From Ancylomarina euxina (GTDB lineage Bacteria; Bacteroidota; Bacteroidia; Bacteroidales; Marinifilaceae): DNA of 64,000 nucleotides. The position numbers were made by a program, and so were the translations under genes. Every line of letters starts with the position of its first letter. Position 1 is the first letter of the stretch. Shown piece by piece: positions 44,783 through 52,534 of this stretch. The notes under the pieces were generated by a model. The model ran no database searches. It worked only from the letters and a program-made list of their open reading frames with translations, and was not told the DNA's origin. Location: NCBI RefSeq assembly GCF_003863355.1, contig NZ_QQWG01000001.1:62001-126000 (forward strand). Direction: 5' to 3'.

Positions 44783-45790
44783 TTAAATATGATATACCAA
44801 TTTTACTCCAAATGACTTCGAGCTGAAATAGCTAGGATATACCGAAATTTTATTAAGGAATTCAGAGTATTTATTATTCTTATATTCCACTCTTCGACCA
44901 CGTTGCGAGATGATTTTCCCCATAGCATAACCAATGCCAATTGCCAATGGATAATCACTTAACCAGTGTACTTCGTTGTGCATCATAGCCAGACCAACAG
45001 CTCCCATAATACCATAACCAATAGGCTTAATCAGTTTGTATTCAGGATAATTTGATGAGAGAATAGTAACAGTACACATCATGGTTGCCATGTGACCAGA
45101 GGGGAAAGCGTCGTAGTTGGATACATTTTTCATATAATCTTTCTGGTTGGGAAACAAATCCCAGCGTCCTGTTCCTGAGGAGGCTCGCCAAGGGCTCTGT
45201 CGTCCGGTTGCATGCTTGATTAGCTGACAGGTAACGCCCATTGAAAGAAATTCTTCCATCAACTGATTTGCCGTTTGCAAGGCTCTGTAGTCCTTGCTTG
45301 TCATTCCTTTTATATAGAATCCACCCCCAATCAGAATGCTGGGAAGTCCTTCTCCAATCATATAGAGAAAAGTGTTCAAATTATTAGGGATTTGAAGAAC
45401 TTCGGCCCCCCCAAGCTTAATTGATTTTCCATATTTTTTTTCTCCATCTATTCCTATGGAATTCATGAAATCATGATTAGTATTCAGTGTTTGTCTGTCT
45501 GAAACAACCATAAGTGCCGTCGTTCCAGCAATACCTGCCATCCAGGGCAGCGTTTCTTTTCGTGTAATTACATGACTGAAATCACGCATATCACGAGCGA
45601 AATTGACGAAAATGTCAGTAAGCCGGGGTTTATAATAGGTGAGTTTAAGATTGTCACCTACTTCATAAACCATGGAATCACGATTAGCGTATGGATTCTT
45701 AAAAGGGAGATCAAAATCTTTAACTCTGTAGTTTTGAGCCAAGCTCATGTAGGAACTAAGACATAGTAATAGGGCAAAAACAATTCTCAT
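44783..45790 (-). CDS. Secreted PAP2-type phosphatase
   Basis: 335 residues: an N-terminal signal peptide (FALLLCLSSYMSLAQ) and a PAP2 acid-phosphatase core. The three catalytic motifs are KHATGRQSPW (C1, slightly altered KxxxxxxRP), FPSGHMA (C2) and HNEVHWLSDYPLAIGIG (C3, with nucleophile His and Asp). Hydrophobic segments around the core are consistent with periplasmic membrane association. Such enzymes act on lipid phosphates, for example undecaprenyl diphosphate. It is next to polyprenyl synthase, so a role in isoprenoid-lipid recycling is possible, but that is an inference. Confidence 0.85.
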   Translation of the reverse strand: MRIVFALLLCLSSYMSLAQNYRVKDFDLPFKNPYANRDSMVYEVGDNLKLTYYKPRLTDIFVNFARDMRDFSHVITRKETLPWMAGIAGTTALMVVSDRQTLNTNHDFMNSIGIDGEKKYGKSIKLGGAEVLQIPNNLNTFLYMIGEGLPSILIGGGFYIKGMTSKDYRALQTANQLMEEFLSMGVTCQLIKHATGRQSPWRASSGTGRWDLFPNQKDYMKNVSNYDAFPSGHMATMMCTVTILSSNYPEYKLIKPIGYGIMGAVGLAMMHNEVHWLSDYPLAIGIGYAMGKIISQRGRRVEYKNNKYSEFLNKISVYPSYFSSKSFGVKLVYHI

Positions 45791-46107
45791 AGCTTTCTCG
45801 CAAATAGTATTCTGGAATATAGATGTATGGTAATGGGTACGGAAAAATTCTAGAATCTAATATAGATATATTTCTATCGAGAAGGATATTAAATAAGTTC
45901 AAACCTCAAAATATATCTTTTAAAACTAGATAACAGAATCATGATAAAAAGTATTATACAACACATTTTAGTTGAAATCCTATTCAGAATACCCATAAAT
46001 TAGGATCAAAGTAACAAATTTAACTATTTCGATATGAGACTGTTCTTTCTTAACGGAATATATTTATATATTTGCATAGTTATTAGATACAAGTTTAAGT
46101 TTAGTGT
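45791..46107. other. 317-bp divergent intergenic region
   Basis: Sits between the PAP2 gene (reverse) and the ArsR-type regulator (forward). I see no open frame or convincing inverted repeat. The only promoter element I support is a -7 box for the regulator gene (46067-46074). Confidence 0.6.
46067..46074 (+). promoter_or_regulatory. -7 box TATATTTG ahead of the ArsR-type gene
   Basis: TATATTTG fits TAnnTTTG. A TGTTCTTTC at about 20 nt upstream could be a weak -33 partner. Transcription would start near 46081, about 27 nt before the ATG. Confidence 0.55.
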
Positions 46108-46407
46108 ATGAAAATTAGTGAATTAGAACCAGAAAAATTAGAACAAGCAGCCAATATGCTAAAGGCAATTGCTCATCCAATGAGAATTGCAATTTTAGGC
46201 TATCTTGATGATGGTAAGAAGCTAACGGTCACTGAGATACATGAGTTGTTGAATATTGAACAATCAACAACTTCACATCATTTAGGTATTCTTAAAGATA
46301 AGGGCGTTTTACAATCAAAACGTGAAGGAAAGAATACTTATTATTTCCTAAAACACTGTAGTTTAAGTAATATTGTTGATTGTATCAGCAATTGTACACA
46401 TGGATAG
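46108..46407 (+). CDS. ArsR-family transcription regulator
   Basis: Small winged-helix repressor of 99 residues. The core has LKAIAHPMRIAILGYL (helix 1-2), the helix-turn-helix TVTEIHELLNIEQSTTSHHLGILKDKGVL and a wing (REGKNTYYFL). The usual metal-binding ELCVC motif in the recognition region is absent. Instead the C-terminal tail has Cys84, Cys92 and Cys96 (HCSLSNIVDCISNCTHG), which could sense redox state or bind a metal at another site. No metal-resistance gene lies next to it. A terminator separates it from queD. Confidence 0.92.
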   Translation: MKISELEPEKLEQAANMLKAIAHPMRIAILGYLDDGKKLTVTEIHELLNIEQSTTSHHLGILKDKGVLQSKREGKNTYYFLKHCSLSNIVDCISNCTHG

Positions 46408-46414
46408 AAATTAA

Positions 46415-46439
46415 AAACCAGATAATCCTGGTTTTTTTT
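46415..46439 (+). terminator. Terminator after the ArsR-type gene
   Basis: AAACCAG (46415-46421) pairs with CTGGTTT (46428-46434) around a 6-nt loop, followed by a run of T. This is a short intrinsic terminator just before queD. Confidence 0.8.
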
Positions 46440-46451
46440 ATGATTTAAAGA

Positions 46452-46898
46452 ATGGCAAAAGTTAGACTAACTAAAGAGTTTCGATTCGAGATGGCGCACG
46501 CGCTATGGAATTACGATGGCTTGTGTAAAAATATTCACGGACATTCCTATATCTTATATGTAACTGTAATTGGCGAACCGATTGCCGATGAAAATAATCC
46601 TAAACTTGGGATGGTTATGGATTTCGGCGATTTGAAAAGAATCGTGAATGTTGAGATTGTAGATAAATTGGATCATGCTGTTGTTTTAAGTGATAAAACA
46701 CCCATGCTCGAGCAACTTAATATTCCTCAGATGTTTGAAAGATTCTTTGTTTTCGATTATCAACCAACTTGTGAGAATATGATTGCTGACTTTGCTGGGC
46801 GAATCATGAAGCGATTACCAGTAGATGTGAGTTTACATTCTTTAAAACTGCACGAGACAGCAACTTCTTTTGCTGAATGGTTTGCAGAGGATAACTAA
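46452..46898 (+). CDS. queD: 6-carboxytetrahydropterin synthase (QueD)
   Basis: Converts dihydroneopterin triphosphate to 6-carboxytetrahydropterin, an early step in queuosine synthesis. 148 residues, within the family range. The zinc ligands are His16 (FEMAHAL) and the two His of HGHSY; the catalytic Cys lies just before these in LCKNIHGHSY. The conserved C-terminal Glu is present in HETATSFAEW. No other queuosine gene is in the window. A terminator (46922-46944) follows the stop codon closely. Confidence 0.95.
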   Translation: MAKVRLTKEFRFEMAHALWNYDGLCKNIHGHSYILYVTVIGEPIADENNPKLGMVMDFGDLKRIVNVEIVDKLDHAVVLSDKTPMLEQLNIPQMFERFFVFDYQPTCENMIADFAGRIMKRLPVDVSLHSLKLHETATSFAEWFAEDN

Positions 46899-46921
46899 TT
46901 CGAAAGAAAATATATAAATTG

Positions 46922-46949
46922 AAGTCCGGTACAAAACCGGACTTTTTTG
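46922..46949 (+). terminator. Terminator after queD
   Basis: AAGTCCGGT (46922-46930) and ACCGGACTT (46936-46944) form a perfect 9-bp stem, followed by six T residues. It begins 24 bp after queD and overlaps the apparent TTG start of the next frame, so translation of that gene cannot start there. Confidence 0.9.
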
Positions 46950-46978
46950 TACCCGTTTTTTTTAATATTTATTTCAAG

Positions 46979-47554
46979 ATGATTGCAGGCCCTTTTAATT
47001 TCGATCAGATAAAACCTATTAATCCTTTACTCGCACTTTTCCCAAAGGGGATATATGGCATTGAGCACGCCTATCGAGTTTTTAAGTTGGTTCATAAAAT
47101 TTGCGACTTTGAAAAGATTAGTGATGAACTTCGTCAAGCACTCAAATTCAGCGCCTTGGTTCTGGATATTGGTCGAGGAGAAAAACTGATGGGGCAGACC
47201 CCAGGACTTAAATCCTATAACAAAATAAGAGAGAAGAAGTTCTTAGGAAAAGAAAGTTTTCAGCACGATTTGTGCCGATTTTTAATTGAGAGCCATACTT
47301 TGAGTATCGATGATATGCCTAATCAAATGAATCAATATCAGATAGAAGATAAGGATGAAGCCATTTTCTCATTTAGAATTTTGAAAGATGCTTTAACTCT
47401 TGATGCTTTTCGATTTGGTAACTTTTGTGCTGCAGATTTAGAATTATCAAATTCTAAAAAACTTGTTCTGTTTGCAAGTCAATTCTGCAGAAAAGAATTA
47501 AAACAAAATTTGATTCTTCAAGAGATTGAAGACTGGTTAAAAGAGATTCAATAA
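46979..47554 (+). CDS. Degenerate HD-domain protein, 191 residues
   Basis: A longer frame begins at TTG 46919, but that lies inside the queD terminator; ATG 46979 is the likely start. The pattern GIEHAYRV ... FSALVLDIGRG ... FLIESHTL ... LKDALTLDAFRFG resembles an HD metal-dependent phosphohydrolase (H...HD...H...D). The central HD pair reads LD, so one metal ligand is missing, and catalysis is doubtful; the outer His and the Asp-Arg helix are still present. I do not know a specific family. It precedes polA with a 90-bp gap. Role unknown. Confidence 0.7.
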   Translation: MIAGPFNFDQIKPINPLLALFPKGIYGIEHAYRVFKLVHKICDFEKISDELRQALKFSALVLDIGRGEKLMGQTPGLKSYNKIREKKFLGKESFQHDLCRFLIESHTLSIDDMPNQMNQYQIEDKDEAIFSFRILKDALTLDAFRFGNFCAADLELSNSKKLVLFASQFCRKELKQNLILQEIEDWLKEIQ

Positions 47555-47591
47555 TATTTCTGCTCAAAACGAAGCCTCAAAATAATTCTCG

Positions 47592-47599
47592 TACTTTTG
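47592..47599 (+). promoter_or_regulatory. -7 box TACTTTTG ahead of polA
   Basis: TACTTTTG fits TAnnTTTG, and would start transcription near 47606, about 39 nt before the polA ATG. Confidence 0.5.
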
Positions 47600-47644
47600 T
47601 TGGTCTTAATAGAGAATAGGTAGTCATTAACACACATACAAAAT

Positions 47645-50440
47645 ATGTACTCATCACACAGTAATCCTAAGAAAAAGCTATTTTTACTTGATGCTTTTGC
47701 TTTGATCTACAGGTCTTATTACGCTTTTATCAAGAATCCACGTTATACTTCAACGGGAATTAATTCATCGGCGATGTTGGGTTTTACCAATACGCTTTTG
47801 AATGTACTTGAGAAAGAAAAGCCTTCTCATATTGCCGTTGTTTTCGACCCGGCAGGTAAAACCTTTCGTCACGAAATGTTTAAAGAGTATAAGGCTCATA
47901 GACCACCCATGCCAGATGATTTAAGAAATTCGCTTCCCTATATCAAACAAATTATTAAAGGCTTTAACATTCCTGAAATTGAGGTTGAAGGCTATGAGGC
48001 AGATGATGTGATTGGAACTTTGGCCAAGAAAGCTGAGAAGCAGGGATTCACTGTTTATATGATGACGCCTGATAAGGATTATGCCCAATTGGTGAGTGAG
48101 AATATTTTCATGTATAAGCCAGGTCGATCGGGAAACGAAACGGAAGTTTTAGGTGTCCCGGAAATTCTAGCCAATTTTGGCCTTGAAACGCCAGAGCAGA
48201 TTGTTGATTATTTGGGGTTGATGGGCGACTCTGCCGATAATATTCCAGGCTGTCCAGGTATTGGTCCCAAAACAGCTCAGAAGTTGTTGGCTACTTTTAA
48301 ATCTATCGATGGGATTTATGAAAATACCGATAAGCTGAAAGGGAAGCAGAAAGAAAATATCGTGAATTCAGAAGAGCAAGTACGATTTTCGAAAGTTTTA
48401 ACTCAAATCGCATTGGATGTGCCTATCGATTATGTTGAAGAAAAATTCAGATTAATAGATATTGACGAAGACGTTCTGGGACGTGTTTTTCTTGAATTGG
48501 AGTTCTTCTCTTTGAGGGAAAGGGTTTTACTAAATGCAAATAACAAATCGATAGAAAATATCGATATGGTCTCATCTCACAGTGCGAAATCTATGGGTAA
48601 GAGCACGATAGAAGAGAAAGAAGTTATTCTTAGAGAGCTTAAAGATCTTAATTCTCAGTTTTTTGTGCTTGATAATGCGGCAGTTAGAGCAGATTTGAGA
48701 GCCGATTTATGTGTGCAAAAATCCTTCTCATTTAGAACCGTTTTGAGTGATGTTGATCCCAATCAGTCACAAATTCTAGGATTAGCCTTTGCTTTCAAAA
48801 ATAACCGTTCTTTTTTCGTTCCATTTCCACAGGATGCTGCTGGAGCAAAAAAAGTGGCTCAGGAATTCAAATTCATTTTTGAAGATGAAAAAATTCTGAA
48901 AATTGCTCACGACATCAAACGTGATATTTTGGCTTTGCGCTGGTGCGGTGTAGAATTGAAAGGTGCGATTTTCGATACTATGATTGCTCATTATTTAATT
49001 CAACCTGAATTAAAACATGATTTGGCGAATATTACCGAAAACACGATCCATTACAAATTAATGGAAGAGGAGAAGCCTGAGAAGAAGAAGCAAGCTCAGC
49101 TGAGTCTGATGTTGGAACCCGAACCGATCAAGCACGATACATATTGCGAAGAGACTTTAGTTAATCTAGAATTGGTTGAAGCCCTGGAAAATGAATTGAC
49201 AGATACGGGACTTTTGGATTTGTTCTATAATATGGAAATGCCGCTTTTGTTGATTCTATCCGATATGGAGTTCACGGGTGTGAAAATTGACGTGCCTATG
49301 CTTAAAGCCTACGCCGTTGAATTGAATATCGAAGTGAATGGCATTGAGAAAGAAATTATTGAGATGGCTGGTCAGGAATTCAATGTGGCTTCGCCTAAGC
49401 AATTGGGTGAGGTTCTTTTTGAGAAAATGGCACTCGATCCTAAGGCCAAGAAAACCAAATCGGGGCAGTATTCTACTTCGGAGCAAGTGCTAAGCAAGCT
49501 GACAGACAAACATCCTATTATTGGAAAAATTCTGATTTTCCGTGGATTGAAAAAACTGATTTCAACCTATGTGGAAGCTCTGCCAACTTATATTAATGAG
49601 AAATCGGGACGAATTCATACATCCTTTAAGCAAGCTGAAGCTGCAACTGGTCGTTTAAGTTCTATAAATCCGAATATTCAGAATATTCCGATTCGTACGC
49701 CCCAAGGCCGTTACGTTCGAAAGGCTTTTATTCCATCTGATGAAAACCATGTTTTCCTTTCGGCTGACTATTCTCAGGTTGAGTTGCGTCTAATGGCGCA
49801 TATGAGTCAGGATCAGGCCATGATTGATGCCTTTAATCTCGCTGCCGATTTCCATCAGGCCACAGCGGCTAAGATATTTAAACTTCCCATTGAGGAGGTG
49901 ACTAGCGACATGCGTTCACAGGCCAAATCTGCAAACTTTGGTATTATTTATGGTATCTCAGCTTTTGGTTTGGCTGAGAATCTTGGAATATCACGTAAGG
50001 AAGGTAAGGCTTTAATCGATGGTTATTTTGAATCTTATCCAGGCGTTAAAGCCTTTATGGATAAATCAATTAATGATGCGCGCGAGAGTGAATATGTGAT
50101 GACTATTAAAGGGCGTCGTCGTTATCTAAAAGACATCAACTCAAGCAATGGTATGATGAAATCGATTGCTGAGCGTAATGCCATTAACGCACCGGTACAG
50201 GGCTCTGCAGCTGATGTGATTAAGTTGGCGATGATTGGTATCAGTAATCGTATGAAAGCTGAAGGTATGAAGTCTAAAATGCTGATTCAGGTACATGATG
50301 AATTGAACTTTGATTGCTTAAAATCTGAACTTGATCAAATGAAAGGCATTCTTCGTGAAGAAATGGAAAATGCAGTTAAAATTAGCGTTCCATTAACCGT
50401 AGAAATGGGAGTAGGAGAGAACTGGCTCGAAGCTCATTGA
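47645..50440 (+). CDS. polA: DNA polymerase I
   Basis: Repair and Okazaki-fragment polymerase, 931 residues. The N-terminal 5'-3' nuclease (about 10-295) keeps its acidic residues (LLDAFALIYR, EADDVIG, TPDKDYAQL, GDSADNIPG). The C-terminal polymerase domain (about 525-931) has motif A (SADYSQVELRLMAH), the O helix (RSQAKSANFGIIYG) and motif C (QVHDELNF). In the middle (about 330-510) the 3'-5' exonuclease fold is recognisable, but its catalytic residues are mostly gone: no DxE in the first motif (VLDNAAVRADL), Asp427 remains in the second, and Tyr500 is followed by Thr where the third-motif Asp should be. So proofreading is probably lost. Confidence 0.97.
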   Translation: MYSSHSNPKKKLFLLDAFALIYRSYYAFIKNPRYTSTGINSSAMLGFTNTLLNVLEKEKPSHIAVVFDPAGKTFRHEMFKEYKAHRPPMPDDLRNSLPYIKQIIKGFNIPEIEVEGYEADDVIGTLAKKAEKQGFTVYMMTPDKDYAQLVSENIFMYKPGRSGNETEVLGVPEILANFGLETPEQIVDYLGLMGDSADNIPGCPGIGPKTAQKLLATFKSIDGIYENTDKLKGKQKENIVNSEEQVRFSKVLTQIALDVPIDYVEEKFRLIDIDEDVLGRVFLELEFFSLRERVLLNANNKSIENIDMVSSHSAKSMGKSTIEEKEVILRELKDLNSQFFVLDNAAVRADLRADLCVQKSFSFRTVLSDVDPNQSQILGLAFAFKNNRSFFVPFPQDAAGAKKVAQEFKFIFEDEKILKIAHDIKRDILALRWCGVELKGAIFDTMIAHYLIQPELKHDLANITENTIHYKLMEEEKPEKKKQAQLSLMLEPEPIKHDTYCEETLVNLELVEALENELTDTGLLDLFYNMEMPLLLILSDMEFTGVKIDVPMLKAYAVELNIEVNGIEKEIIEMAGQEFNVASPKQLGEVLFEKMALDPKAKKTKSGQYSTSEQVLSKLTDKHPIIGKILIFRGLKKLISTYVEALPTYINEKSGRIHTSFKQAEAATGRLSSINPNIQNIPIRTPQGRYVRKAFIPSDENHVFLSADYSQVELRLMAHMSQDQAMIDAFNLAADFHQATAAKIFKLPIEEVTSDMRSQAKSANFGIIYGISAFGLAENLGISRKEGKALIDGYFESYPGVKAFMDKSINDARESEYVMTIKGRRRYLKDINSSNGMMKSIAERNAINAPVQGSAADVIKLAMIGISNRMKAEGMKSKMLIQVHDELNFDCLKSELDQMKGILREEMENAVKISVPLTVEMGVGENWLEAH

Positions 50441-50463
50441 TCCTTCTAAATAAATAAAATACC

Positions 50464-50500
50464 AAAGTGGTGTTTGCTTGATGCATGCACCACTTTTTTC
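50464..50500 (+). terminator. Terminator after polA
   Basis: AAAGTGGTG (50464-50472) pairs with CACCACTTT (50488-50496), 15-nt loop, then a T-run. This is a clear intrinsic terminator 23 bp after the polA stop codon. Confidence 0.9.
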
Positions 50501-50509
50501 ATTTAGAGT

Positions 50510-50583
50510 CGAAAAGTCCTAAAGGTCAAAAAGTCAGAAGATATTCTCTCAGATTATCTTATTCATAACTTATAATTCTAAAT
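50510..50583. repeat. Degenerate AAAGTC and TTCATAA word repeats
   Basis: Words AAAAGTCC, AAAGGTC, AAAAAGTCAG run from about 50512 to 50537, then TTATTCATAACTTATAATTC and ATAATTCATAAGTC fill the gap to the methyltransferase gene. They resemble other short-word runs in the window's gaps. Confidence 0.4.
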
Positions 50584-51375
50584 TTATAATTCATAAGTCC
50601 CACTTTCCAAACCAATAATTCCATCTTTTAAGGCTTGATAAAGATTCGTGATTTTCTCAATGGAATTGTCGCCCATTAGGATTTTCTGACCAGTGAGTAT
50701 GGCTGGTTTCTCTTCTGCTTGAGTTAAAAAGTTAGTCAGGAAGTTTAAGCCTTTTTGACTTTGGTCTTCTGATGCGATTTTTTTGAAGCCGAGTGAACAA
50801 AGTTTATTTTCTAATTCGTGAGACGAAATCAGGAAACTGTACACTTTATTATCCACCCAAGGCTGGGGAAAGGTCGGGGCTTCATCACTTTTTTTAAGCA
50901 CATCGTAGTAGATAAAATGGCCCCCTTTTTTTAGTACTCGCTCAACTTCTGAGTAGAGTTTATCCTTATCAGCTATGCACATTTGTACATGTTGTGTGAT
51001 GACCAAATCAAAATGATCAGAAGAGTAGGGCATTTGTGTGGCATCAGCTTGAATAAACTCAGTTTTGGCTTCGAAACCAGTCAGTTTTGATAGAGATTTC
51101 GCTGTACTGATATGTTGTTCAGAATAGTCAATTCCATGAACCATGCAATCGTATTTCTCAGCAAGCATTCGACAAGTACCACCCAAGCCACACCCCAAAT
51201 CCAAGACTTGAGAATCATTTATCAGTTCTATTTGGAAAAAAAGTTCTTCACTTACTGCTCTTCCACGTACATGAAATTCATCGTAAGCAGAAGTATGCTT
51301 TCTGGCGATATCCGTTTTAGAGATGCCCATTTTTTCTATGGCATCAAGAATCATTTCGTATTGATTTGACTTCAT
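50584..51375 (-). CDS. Class I SAM-dependent methyltransferase
   Basis: 263 residues. The SAM-binding motif I is VLDLGCGLGGTCR (about 57-69), followed by the acidic HGIDYSEQHI (motif II), IQADATQMPY and DLVITQHVQM (motif III/IV region). The first 55 residues form a helical cap that resembles sarcosine/dimethylglycine and UbiE-like methyltransferases. The substrate cannot be assigned. It stands alone on the reverse strand, back to back with an exonuclease gene. Confidence 0.85.
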   Translation of the reverse strand: MKSNQYEMILDAIEKMGISKTDIARKHTSAYDEFHVRGRAVSEELFFQIELINDSQVLDLGCGLGGTCRMLAEKYDCMVHGIDYSEQHISTAKSLSKLTGFEAKTEFIQADATQMPYSSDHFDLVITQHVQMCIADKDKLYSEVERVLKKGGHFIYYDVLKKSDEAPTFPQPWVDNKVYSFLISSHELENKLCSLGFKKIASEDQSQKGLNFLTNFLTQAEEKPAILTGQKILMGDNSIEKITNLYQALKDGIIGLESGTYEL

Positions 51376-51484
51376 CTCACAAAGAAAGTAAAGAAAGCTG
51401 ATTATGAATTAATGAAGGAGTGAGTTTGTGGTTTTCCAAGGCAATATCTCTACTATGCTCAGCGATAACTGATAATCGAAATCT

Positions 51485-51556
51485 ATGCTAAAATTTAAGG
51501 TCTTATTCTTAATACTTATTTGTATTTCGATCTCGATCTATTTTTCTTACTTTTAG
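51485..51556 (+). CDS. Possible 23-residue hydrophobic peptide
   Basis: An ATG-to-TAG frame codes for a 23-residue peptide that is a single membrane-spanning stretch with two Lys near the N-terminus (MLKFKVLFLILICISISIYF then SYF). It lies in the 242-bp gap between the divergent methyltransferase and exonuclease genes. It could be a small membrane protein, but nothing besides composition supports it. Confidence 0.2.
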   Translation: MLKFKVLFLILICISISIYFSYF

Positions 51557-51617
51557 CTTTTGTAAATTCAATATGAGGTTCAAAATGGGCTTTGTCTGAT
51601 AAAATTATCATCCGATT

Positions 51618-52382
51618 ATGAAGATTATATCCTATAACTTAAATGGCATACGTGCCGCACTTAGTAAAGATTTAGTAGGCTGGTTAAAGGCCGAAAATCC
51701 AGATATTCTATGCATTCAGGAAACCAAGGCGCAGCCAGAGCAAATCGAGTCTCATCTTTTTGAGGAGCTGGGTTACCATTGCTATTGGCATTCAGCAGTG
51801 AAGAAGGGTTACTCAGGTGTGGGTATTCTGACTAAAATCAAACCGAATAATATTTATATTGGTGTTGATAATGAGGAATTCGACGTGGAAGGACGTGCTA
51901 TCCGTGCCGATTTCGATGGTTTTTCAGTGATGTCAACCTATCATCCTTCTGGAACAACGGGAGGTATTCGTCAGGATTATAAAATGAATTGGCTGAACTA
52001 CTTCCATGGCTATATTCAGGAATTGAAAAAGGAGATTCCAAACCTGATCATTGCTGGTGACTACAATATTTGTCACAAGCCAATTGATATCAATAAACCT
52101 GAGAAAAAGAAAGGCGTATCGGGTTTCTTACCTGAAGAAAGGGAATGGGTTTCTGAATTTATCGCCTCAGGATTTATCGACAGTTTCAGAGTTTTTGATC
52201 AGTCGGCCGACAAATATTCGTGGTGGAGCTACAGAGCGGGTTCTCGTGGTAAAAATCTGGGCTGGCGCATCGATTATCATATGGTGAGCGAAAGCTTGCG
52301 AGAGAAGCTAAAAGGCGCTTCAATTCTTGCCGATGTAGTGCATTCGGATCATTGTCCTGTGGTGGTTGAAATTGACCATTAG
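51618..52382 (+). CDS. xth: Exodeoxyribonuclease III (AP endonuclease, EEP family)
   Basis: Mg-dependent repair nuclease that cuts at abasic sites and degrades 3' ends. 254 residues. The family's active-site motifs are all present: SYNLNGIRA (2-3 Asn), DILCIQETKAQPEQ (metal-binding Glu), GDYNICHKPIDI (catalytic Asp-x-Asn), RIDYHMVS and the SDHCPVVVEI end with the catalytic His. It is followed by repeats linked to the neighbouring RAYT gene and by a bidirectional terminator. Confidence 0.95.
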   Translation: MKIISYNLNGIRAALSKDLVGWLKAENPDILCIQETKAQPEQIESHLFEELGYHCYWHSAVKKGYSGVGILTKIKPNNIYIGVDNEEFDVEGRAIRADFDGFSVMSTYHPSGTTGGIRQDYKMNWLNYFHGYIQELKKEIPNLIIAGDYNICHKPIDINKPEKKKGVSGFLPEEREWVSEFIASGFIDSFRVFDQSADKYSWWSYRAGSRGKNLGWRIDYHMVSESLREKLKGASILADVVHSDHCPVVVEIDH

Positions 52383-52475
52383 TGATTAGTGATTGCGAAT
52401 CATCAAAAAATGCAAGCTTGCTAGCCCGGATTTGCAATCTCTAACTCGATACCTGCAGATTGTAAATTCGCAGGA
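52383..52475. repeat. REP-like repeats next to the RAYT transposase gene
   Basis: TTAGTGATTAGTGATTGCGAATC at the left is followed by CCCGGATTTGCAATC (52425-52439) and CCTGCAGATTGTAAATTCGCAGG (52452-52474). The last is an imperfect inverted repeat, and the words GGATTTGCAATC and GATTGTAAATTCG are complements of one another. Such palindromic units often flank RAYT genes; the transposase gene starts 60 bp away. Confidence 0.55.
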
Positions 52476-52486
52476 GTAATATTATA

Positions 52487-52518
52487 AAAGCCGCCAGAAT
52501 ATTGATTCTGACGGCTTT
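52487..52518. terminator. Bidirectional terminator between the exonuclease and the transposase genes
   Basis: AAAGCCGCCAGAAT (52487-52500) pairs with ATTCTGACGGCTTT (52505-52518) with one mismatched pair. A-tract on one side and T-tract on the other fit termination from either direction. Confidence 0.8.
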
Positions 52519-52534
52519 TGCTATTCCAATGATA

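Noticed and set aside
46919-46978. Upstream TTG start for the HD-like gene
   Set aside because: The segment codes through the queD terminator; ATG at 46979 begins the recognisable domain.
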